From assembly GCA_023390175.1 (NCBI GenBank), contig JAEWDK010000020.1, forward strand, positions 397,033 to 461,032: DNA of 64,000 nucleotides. Direction: 5' to 3'. The DNA is from Bacillota bacterium (GTDB taxonomy: Bacteria > Bacillota > Clostridia > Oscillospirales > Acutalibacteraceae). Made by a program: the position numbers and the translations under genes. Shown here one piece after another: positions 9,549 to 18,689 of this stretch. Every line of letters starts with the position of its first letter. The first letter of the stretch is position 1. A model generated the notes under the pieces. That model did no database searches. It saw only the letters and a program-made list of their open reading frames with translations, and was not told the origin of the DNA.

Positions 9549-10811
9549 TTATTCCGCGTCAGCCTTTATCACCGCATTCAGCAGCACGGTTGCCCCCGCT
9601 GTGCAATCCTCGGGTGAAGAATATTCCAGCTCGCAGTGGGAATGGCCATCCTTTGACACGACAAAGATCATTGTTGTAGGGAGCATGTAGCTTGCAAACT
9701 GTGCATCATGCCCGGCTCCGCTTGCAATAAACTGATTTTTGATTCCGGCTTCATCCGCCGCAGCCTTTACAAAGCCAACCAGTTTTTTGTCAAAATATAC
9801 TGTATCCCTCTGCCATGCCAGTTCAACTTCACATCTGCATCCTGCCCATTCCTTTGTTTCAAGAGCCTTAATAATCGCAAGAACCTGCTCCAGAACCTTT
9901 GGATCTTCATGCCTTACATCAATGGAGAAATCAACCATGTCGGGGATTACCGTATGTACACACGGATGGCACACAATTTCACCGGTTGTATAAACCAGTT
10001 CCGGTCTGCCCAGCTTATCGATTTCAGCATGGAGGAAAACAAGCGCCTGTGCAGCTGCAAACAACGCGTCATGCCTCTTGTGCATTGGCGTTGTTCCGGC
10101 GTGATCGGCCTGCCCGAAAAATCTTATTCTGTAATTAAACATACCGAGTACGCAGGTCACAGCGCCTACAACATTGCCGGCATCTTCAAGGATGGGCCCC
10201 TGCTCAATATGCATTTCAAACATGGCTTTATACTGATCCGCATTCAATCTGTTTTTCCTGTCGCCTTGAAAGCCTGACGCCTCCAGCGCCTGCCCAAAAG
10301 TCGCGGTTCTGTCTAAAATACTTTTTGACGCAAGCATATCTTCCAGTTTAAATTTTTTCCCTATCGCAGCCGGCAGAACGTCATTGCATACCACCCCTGA
10401 ACACATCATGGCAGGCGGATAAAGCGAACCTTCTTCATTCGTCCAGATCATTGCCGTTATGGGATGTTTATGCGGGATACCTTCCGCAATGATTGTTTCC
10501 AGCACTTCCATGCCGCCCATAACCCCTAAAATACCGTCATAATTTCCGCCGTTCTTTACGGAGTCAACATGGGAAGCCATAACGATTCTCTTTGCCTTTG
10601 GGTCCGACCCGGCAACAGTCGCGTAAACATTGGCTAAATCGTCCGTTTCAATTGCTGCGCCAATCGCTTTCATTCTGTTCACAAATTCGTTCCTTGCCTG
10701 AATTGCCGCCGGAGAAAGGGAGTATCTGGTGATTCCGCCATGCCCGGCATCGCCACATTTGCTGAAGGTTTTAATTTTGTCTTCCATCCTCTTTAAATCA
10801 CAAGAATACAT
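9549..10811 (-). CDS. M20 amidohydrolase: beta-ureidopropionase / N-carbamoyl amino acid hydrolase type
   Basis: A protein of 420 residues. Zinc ligands of the HyuC/AllC M20 group are visible: H81 and D92 (ASHVD...NYDG), E127 in NEEGS, H201 in EMHIEQGP and H392 in GHSHCELEYSS. This group hydrolyses N-carbamoyl-beta-alanine, N-carbamoyl amino acids or allantoate. The dihydropyrimidinase and dihydropyrimidine dehydrogenase genes in the same operon favour the ureidopropionase step (N-carbamoyl-beta-alanine to beta-alanine, CO2 and ammonia). Start has GGAGG upstream. It is the last gene of the operon, separated from the binding-protein gene by a hairpin. Confidence 0.85.
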   Translation of the reverse strand: MYSCDLKRMEDKIKTFSKCGDAGHGGITRYSLSPAAIQARNEFVNRMKAIGAAIETDDLANVYATVAGSDPKAKRIVMASHVDSVKNGGNYDGILGVMGGMEVLETIIAEGIPHKHPITAMIWTNEEGSLYPPAMMCSGVVCNDVLPAAIGKKFKLEDMLASKSILDRTATFGQALEASGFQGDRKNRLNADQYKAMFEMHIEQGPILEDAGNVVGAVTCVLGMFNYRIRFFGQADHAGTTPMHKRHDALFAAAQALVFLHAEIDKLGRPELVYTTGEIVCHPCVHTVIPDMVDFSIDVRHEDPKVLEQVLAIIKALETKEWAGCRCEVELAWQRDTVYFDKKLVGFVKAAADEAGIKNQFIASGAGHDAQFASYMLPTTMIFVVSKDGHSHCELEYSSPEDCTAGATVLLNAVIKADAE

Positions 10812-10957
10812 AAAAATTCTCCTCCTAAACCAAATTTAGACCATGATTACAGATGCCTGAAATTTTTATTTGTTTGAATTAATAAATCCTATGGAAAATA
10901 CGGTATGTGAGGGTTCCTTTTTGCGCACCGTCAGCCGGAACCGATGAATGAATTTAA

Positions 10958-10993
10958 GGGTGCGGAAACAAAGATTCTACTCGTTCCCGCACC
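10958..10993 (-). other. Intercistronic hairpin after the binding-protein gene
   Basis: A 7-bp stem (GGTGCGG/CCGCACC) with a 21-base loop sits between the solute-binding protein and the M20 gene on the minus strand. No U-tract follows, so it is more likely an mRNA stabiliser than a terminator. Such hairpins often follow highly expressed binding-protein genes. Confidence 0.45.
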
Positions 10994-11021
10994 GCTTAAC
11001 TCAAGCATTATTTACTGTTTC

Positions 11022-12107
11022 TCACTTTGCGACCGCCTGATCCCAATATTTTGTGTTAACGCTTTTTGAAAGATCCGCAGCCTGGGTCAGCAAGCCGTAT
11101 TTGAGTGCGTAATCGGCTGTCTGTTTGAGGGCCGCCGTATCCATATAACCGATTTTCGCTTTGTCAAACCCTTCGGGAACGACCAGCTTCGCGACTTCTT
11201 TCGCCATGTAAACCTGATGCTCCAGGGAAACGCTCTTGTTTTCGTTGTAAACAATTTTTCCGGCCGCTTCCGGGTCCGCACAGGCGTCGGCCCAGCCTTT
11301 GATGGAGGCTTTCAGGAAACGAACCAAAACATCTTCGTTTTTAGCGAGCCAATCTGTGTTGACAAACAGGCAATCCTCCAGCATGGCGACGCCCTGTTCG
11401 TTCATGTCGATTTTGTTCAGCGTTTTGTCCGTGTAGCCGGATTCGAGCAAAAGTCCATATTCGTTATACGTCATTGCCTGAGCAACATCGATTTTACCGT
11501 CTTTCAGCTGATCCATCGTAAAGTCCTGCTGTACAAGCTGAACATCCTTGTCTTTGTCAAGGCCGAGTTTCCCCAGCAGAGCATAAAGTTCATATTCGTT
11601 TCCGCCGAACCAGGAACCGATTTTTTTGCCCTTCAAGTCTTCCGGTTTGGAAATATTGCTTCCTTTTTTGGAAACAAGCAGCATGGCGCTCTTTTGGAAG
11701 ACCTGTGCTACTTCCTGAAGATTCCAGCCCTGACCCTGATATTTCATTAGGCTTGAAGTCCAGGTTACGCCGATGTTTGCAACACCGTTGCTGACCTGCT
11801 GTTCCGGAATGATGTCGCTTCCGCCCGGAAGAATGTCAACATCAAGATTTTCCGCCGCGTAATATCCTTTTGACTTGGCAAGGTAATACCCCATGAACTG
11901 CGACTGGGGAAGCCATTTCAGCTGAAGGGTGATTTTAGTGGGCGCTCCGCCCGCGGAAGAAGCCGGAGCTGCCTGGGAGGCCGAGTCAGCGAAAGGGGCG
12001 GCGCTGCTTCCCGCGGTTGTTCCTGAGGAGCACCCGGAAAAGACACCCAAAACGATTGCAAGGAGCAGAACAACGGACATTACACCTAGATTTTTTCTCT
12101 TTTTCAT
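11022..12107 (-). CDS. NMT1/THI5-like ABC transporter substrate-binding lipoprotein
   Basis: A protein of 361 residues from ATG 12107 (AGGAG eight bases upstream; an in-frame GTG at 12116 overlaps that site and is rejected). A lipoprotein signal ends in VFSGC with the lipid cysteine at residue 26, followed by a Ser/Ala-rich linker. The mature part begins ITLQLKWLPQSQFMGYYLAK, the signature of NMT1/THI5-type binding proteins for pyrimidine-like precursors. With the two permeases and ATPase it forms a complete importer inside the pyrimidine operon. The substrate is probably a pyrimidine, dihydropyrimidine, hydantoin or ureido compound; this is inferred from context. Confidence 0.85.
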   Translation of the reverse strand: MKKRKNLGVMSVVLLLAIVLGVFSGCSSGTTAGSSAAPFADSASQAAPASSAGGAPTKITLQLKWLPQSQFMGYYLAKSKGYYAAENLDVDILPGGSDIIPEQQVSNGVANIGVTWTSSLMKYQGQGWNLQEVAQVFQKSAMLLVSKKGSNISKPEDLKGKKIGSWFGGNEYELYALLGKLGLDKDKDVQLVQQDFTMDQLKDGKIDVAQAMTYNEYGLLLESGYTDKTLNKIDMNEQGVAMLEDCLFVNTDWLAKNEDVLVRFLKASIKGWADACADPEAAGKIVYNENKSVSLEHQVYMAKEVAKLVVPEGFDKAKIGYMDTAALKQTADYALKYGLLTQAADLSKSVNTKYWDQAVAK

Positions 12108-12127
12108 GAAAATCACTCCTAAAATAT

Positions 12128-12904
12128 TTATCTTTGTGAATCATGCCATTTGATGGCATTGCGCTCTACTATAACAATAATGCTGTAAAGAAGAACCCCG
12201 GCCAGGGAGGCAACCACAATATAGGACCAGCCCATGGACATCTCCGCTTTCCGCAGATTGTCTTTGATTCCGAAGCCAAGGCCCGAGGTTGAAGCGGCGA
12301 AATATTCACTGATGATGGATGCGATAATGGACGCCGCTATGTTAATCTTGCAGGCGGTAAACACATAAGGAAGGCAGTTCGGCAGCCGCAGCTTGCGAAA
12401 AATCGTCCATTTGTCCGCCGCCGCCATGTACATTAAGTCAATGGAAAACGGCTTCAGGGTATTCAGGCCGTTGTAAGCATTGAGCGCCATCGCCGCCATG
12501 CACACGATTGTAACCGCACCGATTTTCTGCGCCATGCCGGTGGTGAACCAACGGTTCATAATCACAGAAAGTGCAACCAGCGGAATCGCGTTCAGCGCCG
12601 AAACCACGGTCATGCCGCCGTACCCCCACTTGGGAAAAAAGGTTGCAACTACCGCCACCCCAAACCCAATCAATGACCCCAATGTTAACCCGATCAGCGC
12701 GCCGGAAATGGTGATGCCGCAGTCCTTCATTGCCTTTCCGAAGTCCTTATAAAGCGTAACGGCAATGTCGGACGGGAGCGGAAGCTGATAGATTTTCAGT
12801 CTGAACAGCGCATGGAAGGCGCCGAATTGCCATAAAAGCAGCAGCAGTACGCCGAATGCGACGGGGAGTGCAAACCGTTGAATTTTTTCCGCATTGCTTT
12901 TCAT
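12128..12904 (-). CDS. ABC transporter permease (SsuC/TauC type), second subunit
   Basis: A protein of 258 residues with about six membrane helices. The cytoplasmic coupling loop with YMAAADKWTIFRKLRLPNCLPYVF lies around 153-176. Its ATG overlaps the stop of the preceding permease by four bases, indicating coupled translation. Two different permease genes imply a heterodimeric channel, as in RibXY or ThiXY-type nucleobase and vitamin-precursor importers. Confidence 0.85.
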   Translation of the reverse strand: MKSNAEKIQRFALPVAFGVLLLLLWQFGAFHALFRLKIYQLPLPSDIAVTLYKDFGKAMKDCGITISGALIGLTLGSLIGFGVAVVATFFPKWGYGGMTVVSALNAIPLVALSVIMNRWFTTGMAQKIGAVTIVCMAAMALNAYNGLNTLKPFSIDLMYMAAADKWTIFRKLRLPNCLPYVFTACKINIAASIIASIISEYFAASTSGLGFGIKDNLRKAEMSMGWSYIVVASLAGVLLYSIIVIVERNAIKWHDSQR

Positions 12905-13704
12905 GCAGCACCACCCTCCTTACTTACTGCAGTCGTTTTTTTCCACGGCAGCAAAAGATTTTCGGCAAGGATAACAGCATAGTAGCTCAGGATTCCCATG
13001 ATTGCGCTTGTTGTTACCGCCGCCCAAAAGACGTTGGTGTTGCTCGAATACAGGGAATAGAGTATTTTTACCCCTATGCCGCTGCTTGACCCCAGCATAT
13101 CCACAAGGATGGACGCCGTTACCGCCATGGGTGCGGTGATTTTCAGTCCCGTGAATAAATAAGACAGGGAGGCCGGAATCATCAGTTTATAGTACACATT
13201 GAATTTATTTGCAGCAATAGAGTAAAGCAATTCTTTTTTCCCCTGCTCCACACTTTTCAGCCCGCTCAGCATATTGACGGCAACAGGAAAAAATGTGATG
13301 TATGCCGCTATGATAATCCGGGAAGCGTTCATGTCACGTACAATGTTGAAAATAATCGGCGCAAGCCCCAGCACGGGAATCATCTGTGAAATAATCAGGT
13401 AGGGAAATGCGACCTTCTCAACGATTTTCGACAGGCTCATCAGCAGCGCCAAAACAATTCCGACAAGGGAGCCAATCAGGAACCCGGCTGCGGCACGCGA
13501 CAGCGTAATCAAACCGTCTGTCAGCAGACTTTGCCAGTTTTGCACGATGGTAATCAGTACGACATGCAAATAGGGAAGCTTTGTTCCGGCTGACGGAAGC
13601 TGGAAAATATTCTGCAGAGCGAACGCCAAGACCTCCCAAACAACAAGGATACCCGCAGTCCAAACAATCGCCACAGTCCGTTTGTTCTTTTTGCTTATCT
13701 CCAA
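12901..13704 (-). CDS. ABC transporter permease (SsuC/TauC type), first subunit
   Basis: A protein of 267 residues with a leading membrane helix at 10-30 and five further ones. The coupling loop SIAANKFNVYYKLMIPASLSYLF lies near residues 165-190. It starts two bases after the ATPase stop and overlaps the next permease by four bases, so ATPase and both permeases form a tightly coupled unit. Confidence 0.85.
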   Translation of the reverse strand: MEISKKNKRTVAIVWTAGILVVWEVLAFALQNIFQLPSAGTKLPYLHVVLITIVQNWQSLLTDGLITLSRAAAGFLIGSLVGIVLALLMSLSKIVEKVAFPYLIISQMIPVLGLAPIIFNIVRDMNASRIIIAAYITFFPVAVNMLSGLKSVEQGKKELLYSIAANKFNVYYKLMIPASLSYLFTGLKITAPMAVTASILVDMLGSSSGIGVKILYSLYSSNTNVFWAAVTTSAIMGILSYYAVILAENLLLPWKKTTAVSKEGGAA

Positions 13705-13706
13705 AG

Positions 13707-14477
13707 CTACACCCCCTCAAAGCTCTTCCTGATTTTTGCAATATATTCATAAAATTCCGGCTCTTCACGAAGGCGGCTTTCACGCGGACGGGGCAAGTCA
13801 ACGGTAACAACAGCGGAAAGCCGGCCCGGGTGCGGTGAAAGCACGACGACACGGTCGGAAAGGAAAACCGCCTCCGGAATGTTGTGCGTGACAAAAATAA
13901 CGGTTTTGTTGGTCTTGCTCCAAATACGGAGCAAATCCTCGTTGAGCTTTTCACGCGTGAATTCATCCAGCGCCGAAAACGGCTCATCCATCAGCAGAAA
14001 ATCCGGGTCCAGGGCCAGTGCCCGTGCAATGCCGACCCGCTGCTGCATTCCGCCGCTCAGTTCAAACGGATATTTATACCCGAAGTCCTGCAGGCCCACC
14101 AAATCAAGTACCCGGTCGATGCGCGCCGTGCGCTCCTTTTTCGGGATTCCCATAATTTCCATCGGCAGACAGATGTTCCTGCGCACCGTCCTCCAGTCAT
14201 AAAGAACCGGACTTTGAAACACGATGCCGTACCGCTGCTGAAGCCTTGTTTCGCGTGGGGTCTGGCCCATGATGGAAACGCTGCCCGACGTGGGCTGGAG
14301 CAAATCCGCAATAATCCGCAGCAGCGTAGTTTTGCCGCAGCCGGACGGGCCAAGCAGGGAAATAAACTCCCCTTCGTGAATGTCTAAATTAATACTTTGC
14401 AAAGCATCGATTGCTTCTCCGTTCTGACCGGTATAGGTCATGCTTAAATCCCGGATTTGAATGTCGGACGTACTCAT
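13707..14477 (-). CDS. ABC transporter ATP-binding protein (SsuB/TauB type)
   Basis: A protein of 256 residues from the ATG at 14477, which has AGGAGG six bases upstream; a longer reading frame starting inside preA is not real. Walker A GPSGCGKTT, Q-loop VFQSP, ABC signature LSGGMQQR, Walker B FLLMDEP and the switch histidine in VTHN are all present. It energises the two permeases that follow. A terminator-like hairpin precedes the gene, so the transporter may be expressed at a lower level than the upstream enzymes. Confidence 0.9.
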   Translation of the reverse strand: MSTSDIQIRDLSMTYTGQNGEAIDALQSINLDIHEGEFISLLGPSGCGKTTLLRIIADLLQPTSGSVSIMGQTPRETRLQQRYGIVFQSPVLYDWRTVRRNICLPMEIMGIPKKERTARIDRVLDLVGLQDFGYKYPFELSGGMQQRVGIARALALDPDFLLMDEPFSALDEFTREKLNEDLLRIWSKTNKTVIFVTHNIPEAVFLSDRVVVLSPHPGRLSAVVTVDLPRPRESRLREEPEFYEYIAKIRKSFEGV

Positions 14478-14485
14478 AAACAACC

Positions 14486-14533
14486 TCCTAAAAATACGAA
14501 AAGGCGCTGAGGTGAACCCTTCAGCGCCTTTGC
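14486..14533 (-). terminator. Intra-operon terminator-like hairpin between preA and the ABC genes
   Basis: On the minus strand GCAAAGGCGCTGA begins an 11-bp stem (14500-14510 with 14521-14531) with a ten-base loop, followed by TTTTCGTATTTTT. Only about 20 bases separate it from the ATPase Shine-Dalgarno, so no separate promoter fits downstream and the ABC genes depend on read-through. It shares the 10-mer GCAAAGGCGC with hairpins at 20131-20140 and 58491-58500. Confidence 0.65.
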
Positions 14534-14551
14534 AGTCGTGGTGATAACAGA

Positions 14552-16057
14552 TTATTCTTTTTTCAGCGGCACCCGCTTGCCGGGGGAAATTGCGCCCACG
14601 GGGCAAACCATAAGACAGAGGTGACAGCCGACACATTGTTTCGGTATTAAAACCGGTTTGCCGTCTTCCGTTCGCTTTAGCGCATCGTGCCCGCCGTCGC
14701 GGCAGGATATGTAGCATCGCCCGCAGCCAATGCAGCTGCCTTTGTCAATTTTAGGGTAAGAAACGGAGCTGCGGTCCAGTTCTTCCGCCGGCACCAGCTG
14801 CGGCAGCGCTTTCCCCACCAGTTCTTCCACCGACCCGAATCCCTTTTCCGCCAAATAATTGGCGAGCCCGTCGATCAGGTCGTCTATAATCCGGTAGCCG
14901 TACTGCATGACGGCGGTCGTTACCTGAAGATTGGCGCACCCCATGCTGATAAACTCGGCGGCGTCGCGCCACGTTTCAATTCCGCCCATGCCGCTGACGG
15001 GCGTTTCCTGTAAGCCGCTGTGCTTTTTAATATCGTGAATAAACCGGAGCGCAATGGGTTTAACCGATTTGCCCGAGTACCCGCCGACACACGATTTCCC
15101 TTTGACCTGCGGTTCCGAACCGAAGCCGCCGTCAAGATCGACATTTAAAATACTTTTAATGGTGTTGATGGCGGCGATTCCCGCGGCCCCCGCACCCATG
15201 GCGGCTTTTGCCGCAATTTCCATGTTCCCCGTGTTGGGCGTCATTTTGGCGAGAATGGGAAGGGAGCTGCCCCTGACTGCCGCCGCCGTATAGCGCGACA
15301 CCAATTCCGGGTCCTGCCCAACGTCGGAGCCAAGCCCCGCCCCGCTCATGTGCGGGCACGAAAAATTACATTCAATAATGTCGGCCCCGGCCTGTTCGGC
15401 ACGGTGCGCAAGCTGAGTCCATTCATCCTCGTTACGGCCCATAATGGAAGCGATAATCACTTTCTGCGGATAATCGCGCTTTAGCCTGCTGAGAAAATCG
15501 AAATTTTCTTCCGGGGTGTGGTCGGAAATCTGCTCGATGTTTTTGAACCCGATAAAAGAATTTCCTTCCTTCGAAAGCGTTGTAAACCGGGGGGAAACCT
15601 CTTCCGGCACAAACGTGCCGATCGTCTTAAAGGCCGCTCCCGCCCAACCCATTTCAAATGCACGGGCAACCATCTCGTAGTTGCTTGCAACCACGGAGGA
15701 AGACAGGAAAAACGGGTTTTCGCAGGGAACGCCGCAAAAGGTAATATTTAAATCCGGCTTGCCGTCCGCGCCGCTTTTCCTCAGTTTTCCTGCGTATTCC
15801 ATCAGTTCCGGGATACGTACCGGCCGGTCAACCGCACCTTTTACACAGGCTGTGGAACAGCTGCGTTCCTTACACGCCGCACAGCTCCCGCCCGAAGCTG
15901 AGGCGGCACCGGAGAAATTTTCAAACCGGAGGGAACGGATTACTTTGGCGGGGTCCAGCCCATTGATACAATTTTTCGTGCAGGGAGCGTCATAGCAAAG
16001 CAGACATCCGTCCCATTCATTTTTTGCCGCGAAATTGCTCAGATATTTTTCGTCCAA
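14552..16057 (-). CDS. preA: Dihydropyrimidine dehydrogenase catalytic subunit, PreA type
   Basis: A protein of 501 residues from TTG 16057 (GGGGG nine bases upstream). Residues 1-80 carry two cysteine clusters, CLLCYDAPCTKNC and CAACKERSCSTAC, like the Fe-S segment normally at the N-terminus of PreT or mammalian DPD. The FMN barrel follows (about 100-420) with NFSCPHM, GSDVGQDPELV, AKMTPN and MGGIETW. Two 4Fe-4S motifs, CIGCGRCYISC and CVGCHLCLMVCP, close the protein. It reduces uracil or thymine to dihydropyrimidine. No PreT gene is present in the window, so the electron donor is open; ferredoxin is plausible. Confidence 0.88.
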   Translation of the reverse strand: MDEKYLSNFAAKNEWDGCLLCYDAPCTKNCINGLDPAKVIRSLRFENFSGAASASGGSCAACKERSCSTACVKGAVDRPVRIPELMEYAGKLRKSGADGKPDLNITFCGVPCENPFFLSSSVVASNYEMVARAFEMGWAGAAFKTIGTFVPEEVSPRFTTLSKEGNSFIGFKNIEQISDHTPEENFDFLSRLKRDYPQKVIIASIMGRNEDEWTQLAHRAEQAGADIIECNFSCPHMSGAGLGSDVGQDPELVSRYTAAAVRGSSLPILAKMTPNTGNMEIAAKAAMGAGAAGIAAINTIKSILNVDLDGGFGSEPQVKGKSCVGGYSGKSVKPIALRFIHDIKKHSGLQETPVSGMGGIETWRDAAEFISMGCANLQVTTAVMQYGYRIIDDLIDGLANYLAEKGFGSVEELVGKALPQLVPAEELDRSSVSYPKIDKGSCIGCGRCYISCRDGGHDALKRTEDGKPVLIPKQCVGCHLCLMVCPVGAISPGKRVPLKKE

Positions 16058-16090
16058 ACTGCATTACCCCCTTTCTCCTGCTCTGCCCAT

Positions 16091-17464
16091 CTATTTATTT
16101 GCGCGGGGAATCCGCTTTACAAATTCCCCCCATCCCGCCTTGCCGACAAATTCGCCGTCGCGATAGACAAGCCGGCCCCGGGAAAATGTCATTACAGGGT
16201 AGCCGTGCAGCTTTTTCCCTTCCCAAATGGTATGGTCGTAATCGGAATGCATGTTGGAAACGGAAACGGTAAACTCCTTGTTCGGGTCATAAACGACAAT
16301 GTCCGCGTCCTTGCCCACAGCAAGCGAACCCTTCTGCGCGCAGCCAAAAATTTTGGCCGGATTGGCCGAGCACAGCTCTACTGCTTTGTTGAACGAAATT
16401 TTTCCTTCATTTGCAGCCGACAGCATGTAGGGATACAGATTCTCGACTCCTGCGCAGCCGTTGGGGATTTTTGTAAAGTCATCCTTTCCCCAATCCTTTT
16501 CGTAGCTTTGGAACGGGCAGTGATCTGTTGCAACCGTATCGATACCACCCGTGCGAACGGCATTCCATAACGCGTCGCGGCTTTCCGCACCCTTCATGGG
16601 CGGGGAGCAAACAAAATTCCTTCCGTCCTCCCGCTGATACACATCGCTTGTAAATTCCAAATACTGCGGACAGGTTTCAAGGTAAATGCTGTACCCCTGC
16701 GCCCGTGCCGCAATCGCGGCTTCCAGCCCTTCTTTATCCGCCATATGTACGATGTAGAGCGGCGCGTTGAAATTTTTCGCCCAATGGATGGCGCGTTTAT
16801 CAGCTTCCGCCTCCACAAATTCGGGACGGCTCAGATAATGGTACCAGGCCGAGGTCTTTCCCTCTTTTTTAAACTGTTCCACATTCATATCGATGATATC
16901 CGGGTTTTCAGCGTGAACATTAATGACAGCACCGATTTCTTTGGCTTTCAGCAGCAGACGGACAAAAGTGCCGTCGTCCACCATCATATTTTCTTTTTTG
17001 TAAACCATAAAGCATTTGAAGCTTGTAATTCCTTCGGCGACCGCAGCCTGCATTTCATCTAGAATTTCGCCGCCATTTAACTCCGTAATACAGCAATGGA
17101 ACGCATAATCCACACATGCTTCCTGCTCACAGACAGCCTGCTTTTCGTGGATCACGTTAAGGATGCTGTTCCCTTTGCGCTGCATCGGGTAATCAAAAAC
17201 CGTAGTGACGCCGCCGCAGGCAGCTGCCCGTGTGCCGGAAAGGTATCCGTCGGCAGAAACGGTTCCGCCAAACGGCATGGCCAGGTGCGTGTGCGCGTCG
17301 ATTGCGCCGGGCAGCACATATTTTCCGGCGGCGTCCACCACCTCGGCGCCATCCTCAGGCAATTTGGAACCGATGGCAACAATTTTTCCGTCCGCCACCG
17401 CCAAATCCGCCCGGAAGGTTTCCGTCGGGGTTACAATTGTACCGTTCTTAATAATCAGATCCAT
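16091..17464 (-). CDS. hydA: Dihydropyrimidinase (D-hydantoinase family)
   Basis: A protein of 457 residues, normal for the family. The binuclear metal site is complete: H58 and H60 (DAHTH), carboxylated lysine K150 (TSFKCFM), H184 (NVHAEN), H240 (YIVHMADKEG) and D314 (ATDHCPF). It opens the dihydropyrimidine ring to an N-carbamoyl-beta-amino acid, the second step of the reductive pathway, between preA and the M20 hydrolase. Start has AAGGAGG seven bases upstream. Hydantoin as natural substrate cannot be excluded. Confidence 0.9.
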   Translation of the reverse strand: MDLIIKNGTIVTPTETFRADLAVADGKIVAIGSKLPEDGAEVVDAAGKYVLPGAIDAHTHLAMPFGGTVSADGYLSGTRAAACGGVTTVFDYPMQRKGNSILNVIHEKQAVCEQEACVDYAFHCCITELNGGEILDEMQAAVAEGITSFKCFMVYKKENMMVDDGTFVRLLLKAKEIGAVINVHAENPDIIDMNVEQFKKEGKTSAWYHYLSRPEFVEAEADKRAIHWAKNFNAPLYIVHMADKEGLEAAIAARAQGYSIYLETCPQYLEFTSDVYQREDGRNFVCSPPMKGAESRDALWNAVRTGGIDTVATDHCPFQSYEKDWGKDDFTKIPNGCAGVENLYPYMLSAANEGKISFNKAVELCSANPAKIFGCAQKGSLAVGKDADIVVYDPNKEFTVSVSNMHSDYDHTIWEGKKLHGYPVMTFSRGRLVYRDGEFVGKAGWGEFVKRIPRANK

Positions 17465-17554
17465 TTCGTTTCCTCCTTTTCAGTCAGACAGATCAGTTTT
17501 GTATATTGATTTATGAAAGTCAGCAGTAATTGAATTTCTGGTGTTCCGCTCCTC

Positions 17555-18676
17555 TTATAAAAACGATGATTGGAACATCTTCAATACCTCTTCTTCGGAG
17601 GGCCGTACCGTACAGTTCCCCATATTTTTGGAAGCGACGGCCGCCTTGGCATACCGCCCGATTTCTTCGGCGGTTATTTGCTCTTTTTCGCCCATCAGCA
17701 GGGCAAGCATTTCGCAAAACGGCCGGCTTTCCGGGTAACCCGCAGCTTGCAACACTTTTTGTGCAAGCTCCGGCTTGCGTTCTTCCACAAGGCCAAGATA
17801 AGCACCCAAAAGCAACCCGTTTGCTCTGCCGTGGTCAATGTTGCGGAAATAGGTAAGCGAATAACCCATGGCATGAACAACCGTGGTTCCTGTCTGAGCG
17901 ATCACCATACCGCCCAGCAGGGACGATTGCAGAAGGCGCTCCCGTGCCGCCGGCGACAGGGCAGGAGCGGAACCGGTTTGAAGCGCGTGGAGCAGTTCGG
18001 GCAGGCAGGCCATAAAAAGTCCGATTCCCTGTGCGGCCAGCGTGTCCGAAAGCAGTGACGCGCGAACGGAAAGCATTCCCTCCGTCAGGTGGGAAAACGC
18101 GTCCACCGCGGTGTTGACGGTGGTGCGCACGGACAGATGTTCCATATATTTTGCATCCATAAACGCGACCGACGGAAACAGGAGCGGTGACGCAATGCTG
18201 GTTTTGCTCTGCACGCTGTCGTTTGTCAGAATAGAATACTGCGTTACCTCCGACCCCGTGCCCGCTGTTGTGGGAACAAAAACCATTGGCAGGATTTTAT
18301 TTTGGTACTTGCCGGAAAAAAGGTCTTCCGGTGCAATATCCTGAGCGGCGAGCAGGGCGATTGCCTTGCCGGCGTCCATTGGGGAGCCCCCGCCGATCGC
18401 AATTACAAAATCCGCACCGTTTTCCCTTGCCGCGGCGGCACCTTCATAAACACATGGAATGGTCGGATTGCTCATCACCTTGTCGAACACAAGCCAGTCA
18501 ATGCCGACGGAGTCCAGCGCGGCGGTCACATCTTTTTCCGACCCGTTTTCCTTTGCCGAACGGGCGCCGGTTACGATCAGCGCTTTTTTGCCGAAGGTTT
18601 TAAAAATTGCGCTATTCTTTGCAATGCAGTCCCTGCCGAAAATCACCTTTGTCGGCATACAGTATTCATAATTCAT
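17555..18676 (-). CDS. Iron-containing alcohol dehydrogenase, probable malonic semialdehyde reductase
   Basis: A protein of 373 residues of the group III alcohol dehydrogenase family. The nucleotide-binding GGGSPMD lies at 95-101 and the metal ligands are D192, H196, H268 and H282. Start has GGGAGG upstream. It lies 13 bp after the class III aminotransferase gene and upstream of the dihydropyrimidinase. Transamination of beta-alanine yields malonic semialdehyde; a reductase in this position would give 3-hydroxypropionate, as in the extended bacterial reductive pyrimidine pathway. The substrate is inferred from context. Confidence 0.85.
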   Translation of the reverse strand: MNYEYCMPTKVIFGRDCIAKNSAIFKTFGKKALIVTGARSAKENGSEKDVTAALDSVGIDWLVFDKVMSNPTIPCVYEGAAAARENGADFVIAIGGGSPMDAGKAIALLAAQDIAPEDLFSGKYQNKILPMVFVPTTAGTGSEVTQYSILTNDSVQSKTSIASPLLFPSVAFMDAKYMEHLSVRTTVNTAVDAFSHLTEGMLSVRASLLSDTLAAQGIGLFMACLPELLHALQTGSAPALSPAARERLLQSSLLGGMVIAQTGTTVVHAMGYSLTYFRNIDHGRANGLLLGAYLGLVEERKPELAQKVLQAAGYPESRPFCEMLALLMGEKEQITAEEIGRYAKAAVASKNMGNCTVRPSEEEVLKMFQSSFL

Positions 18677-18689
18677 AAGTTCCTCCCGG

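Noticed and set aside
10812..12107. TPP or other riboswitch for the NMT1/THI5-like transporter
   Set aside because: No TPP aptamer motifs were seen near the ABC genes, and the surrounding genes are pyrimidine catabolic rather than thiamine biosynthetic.
13707..14717. Longer N-terminus of the ABC ATPase starting inside preA
   Set aside because: The extra 80 residues are arginine-rich shadow sequence of preA and the hairpin; a perfect ribosome site precedes ATG 14477.
14552..16057. Inactive PreA because the DPD catalytic Cys position reads Val in GSDVGQ
   Set aside because: As I recall, E. coli PreA has the same GSDVGQ segment, so this is not evidence of inactivity.
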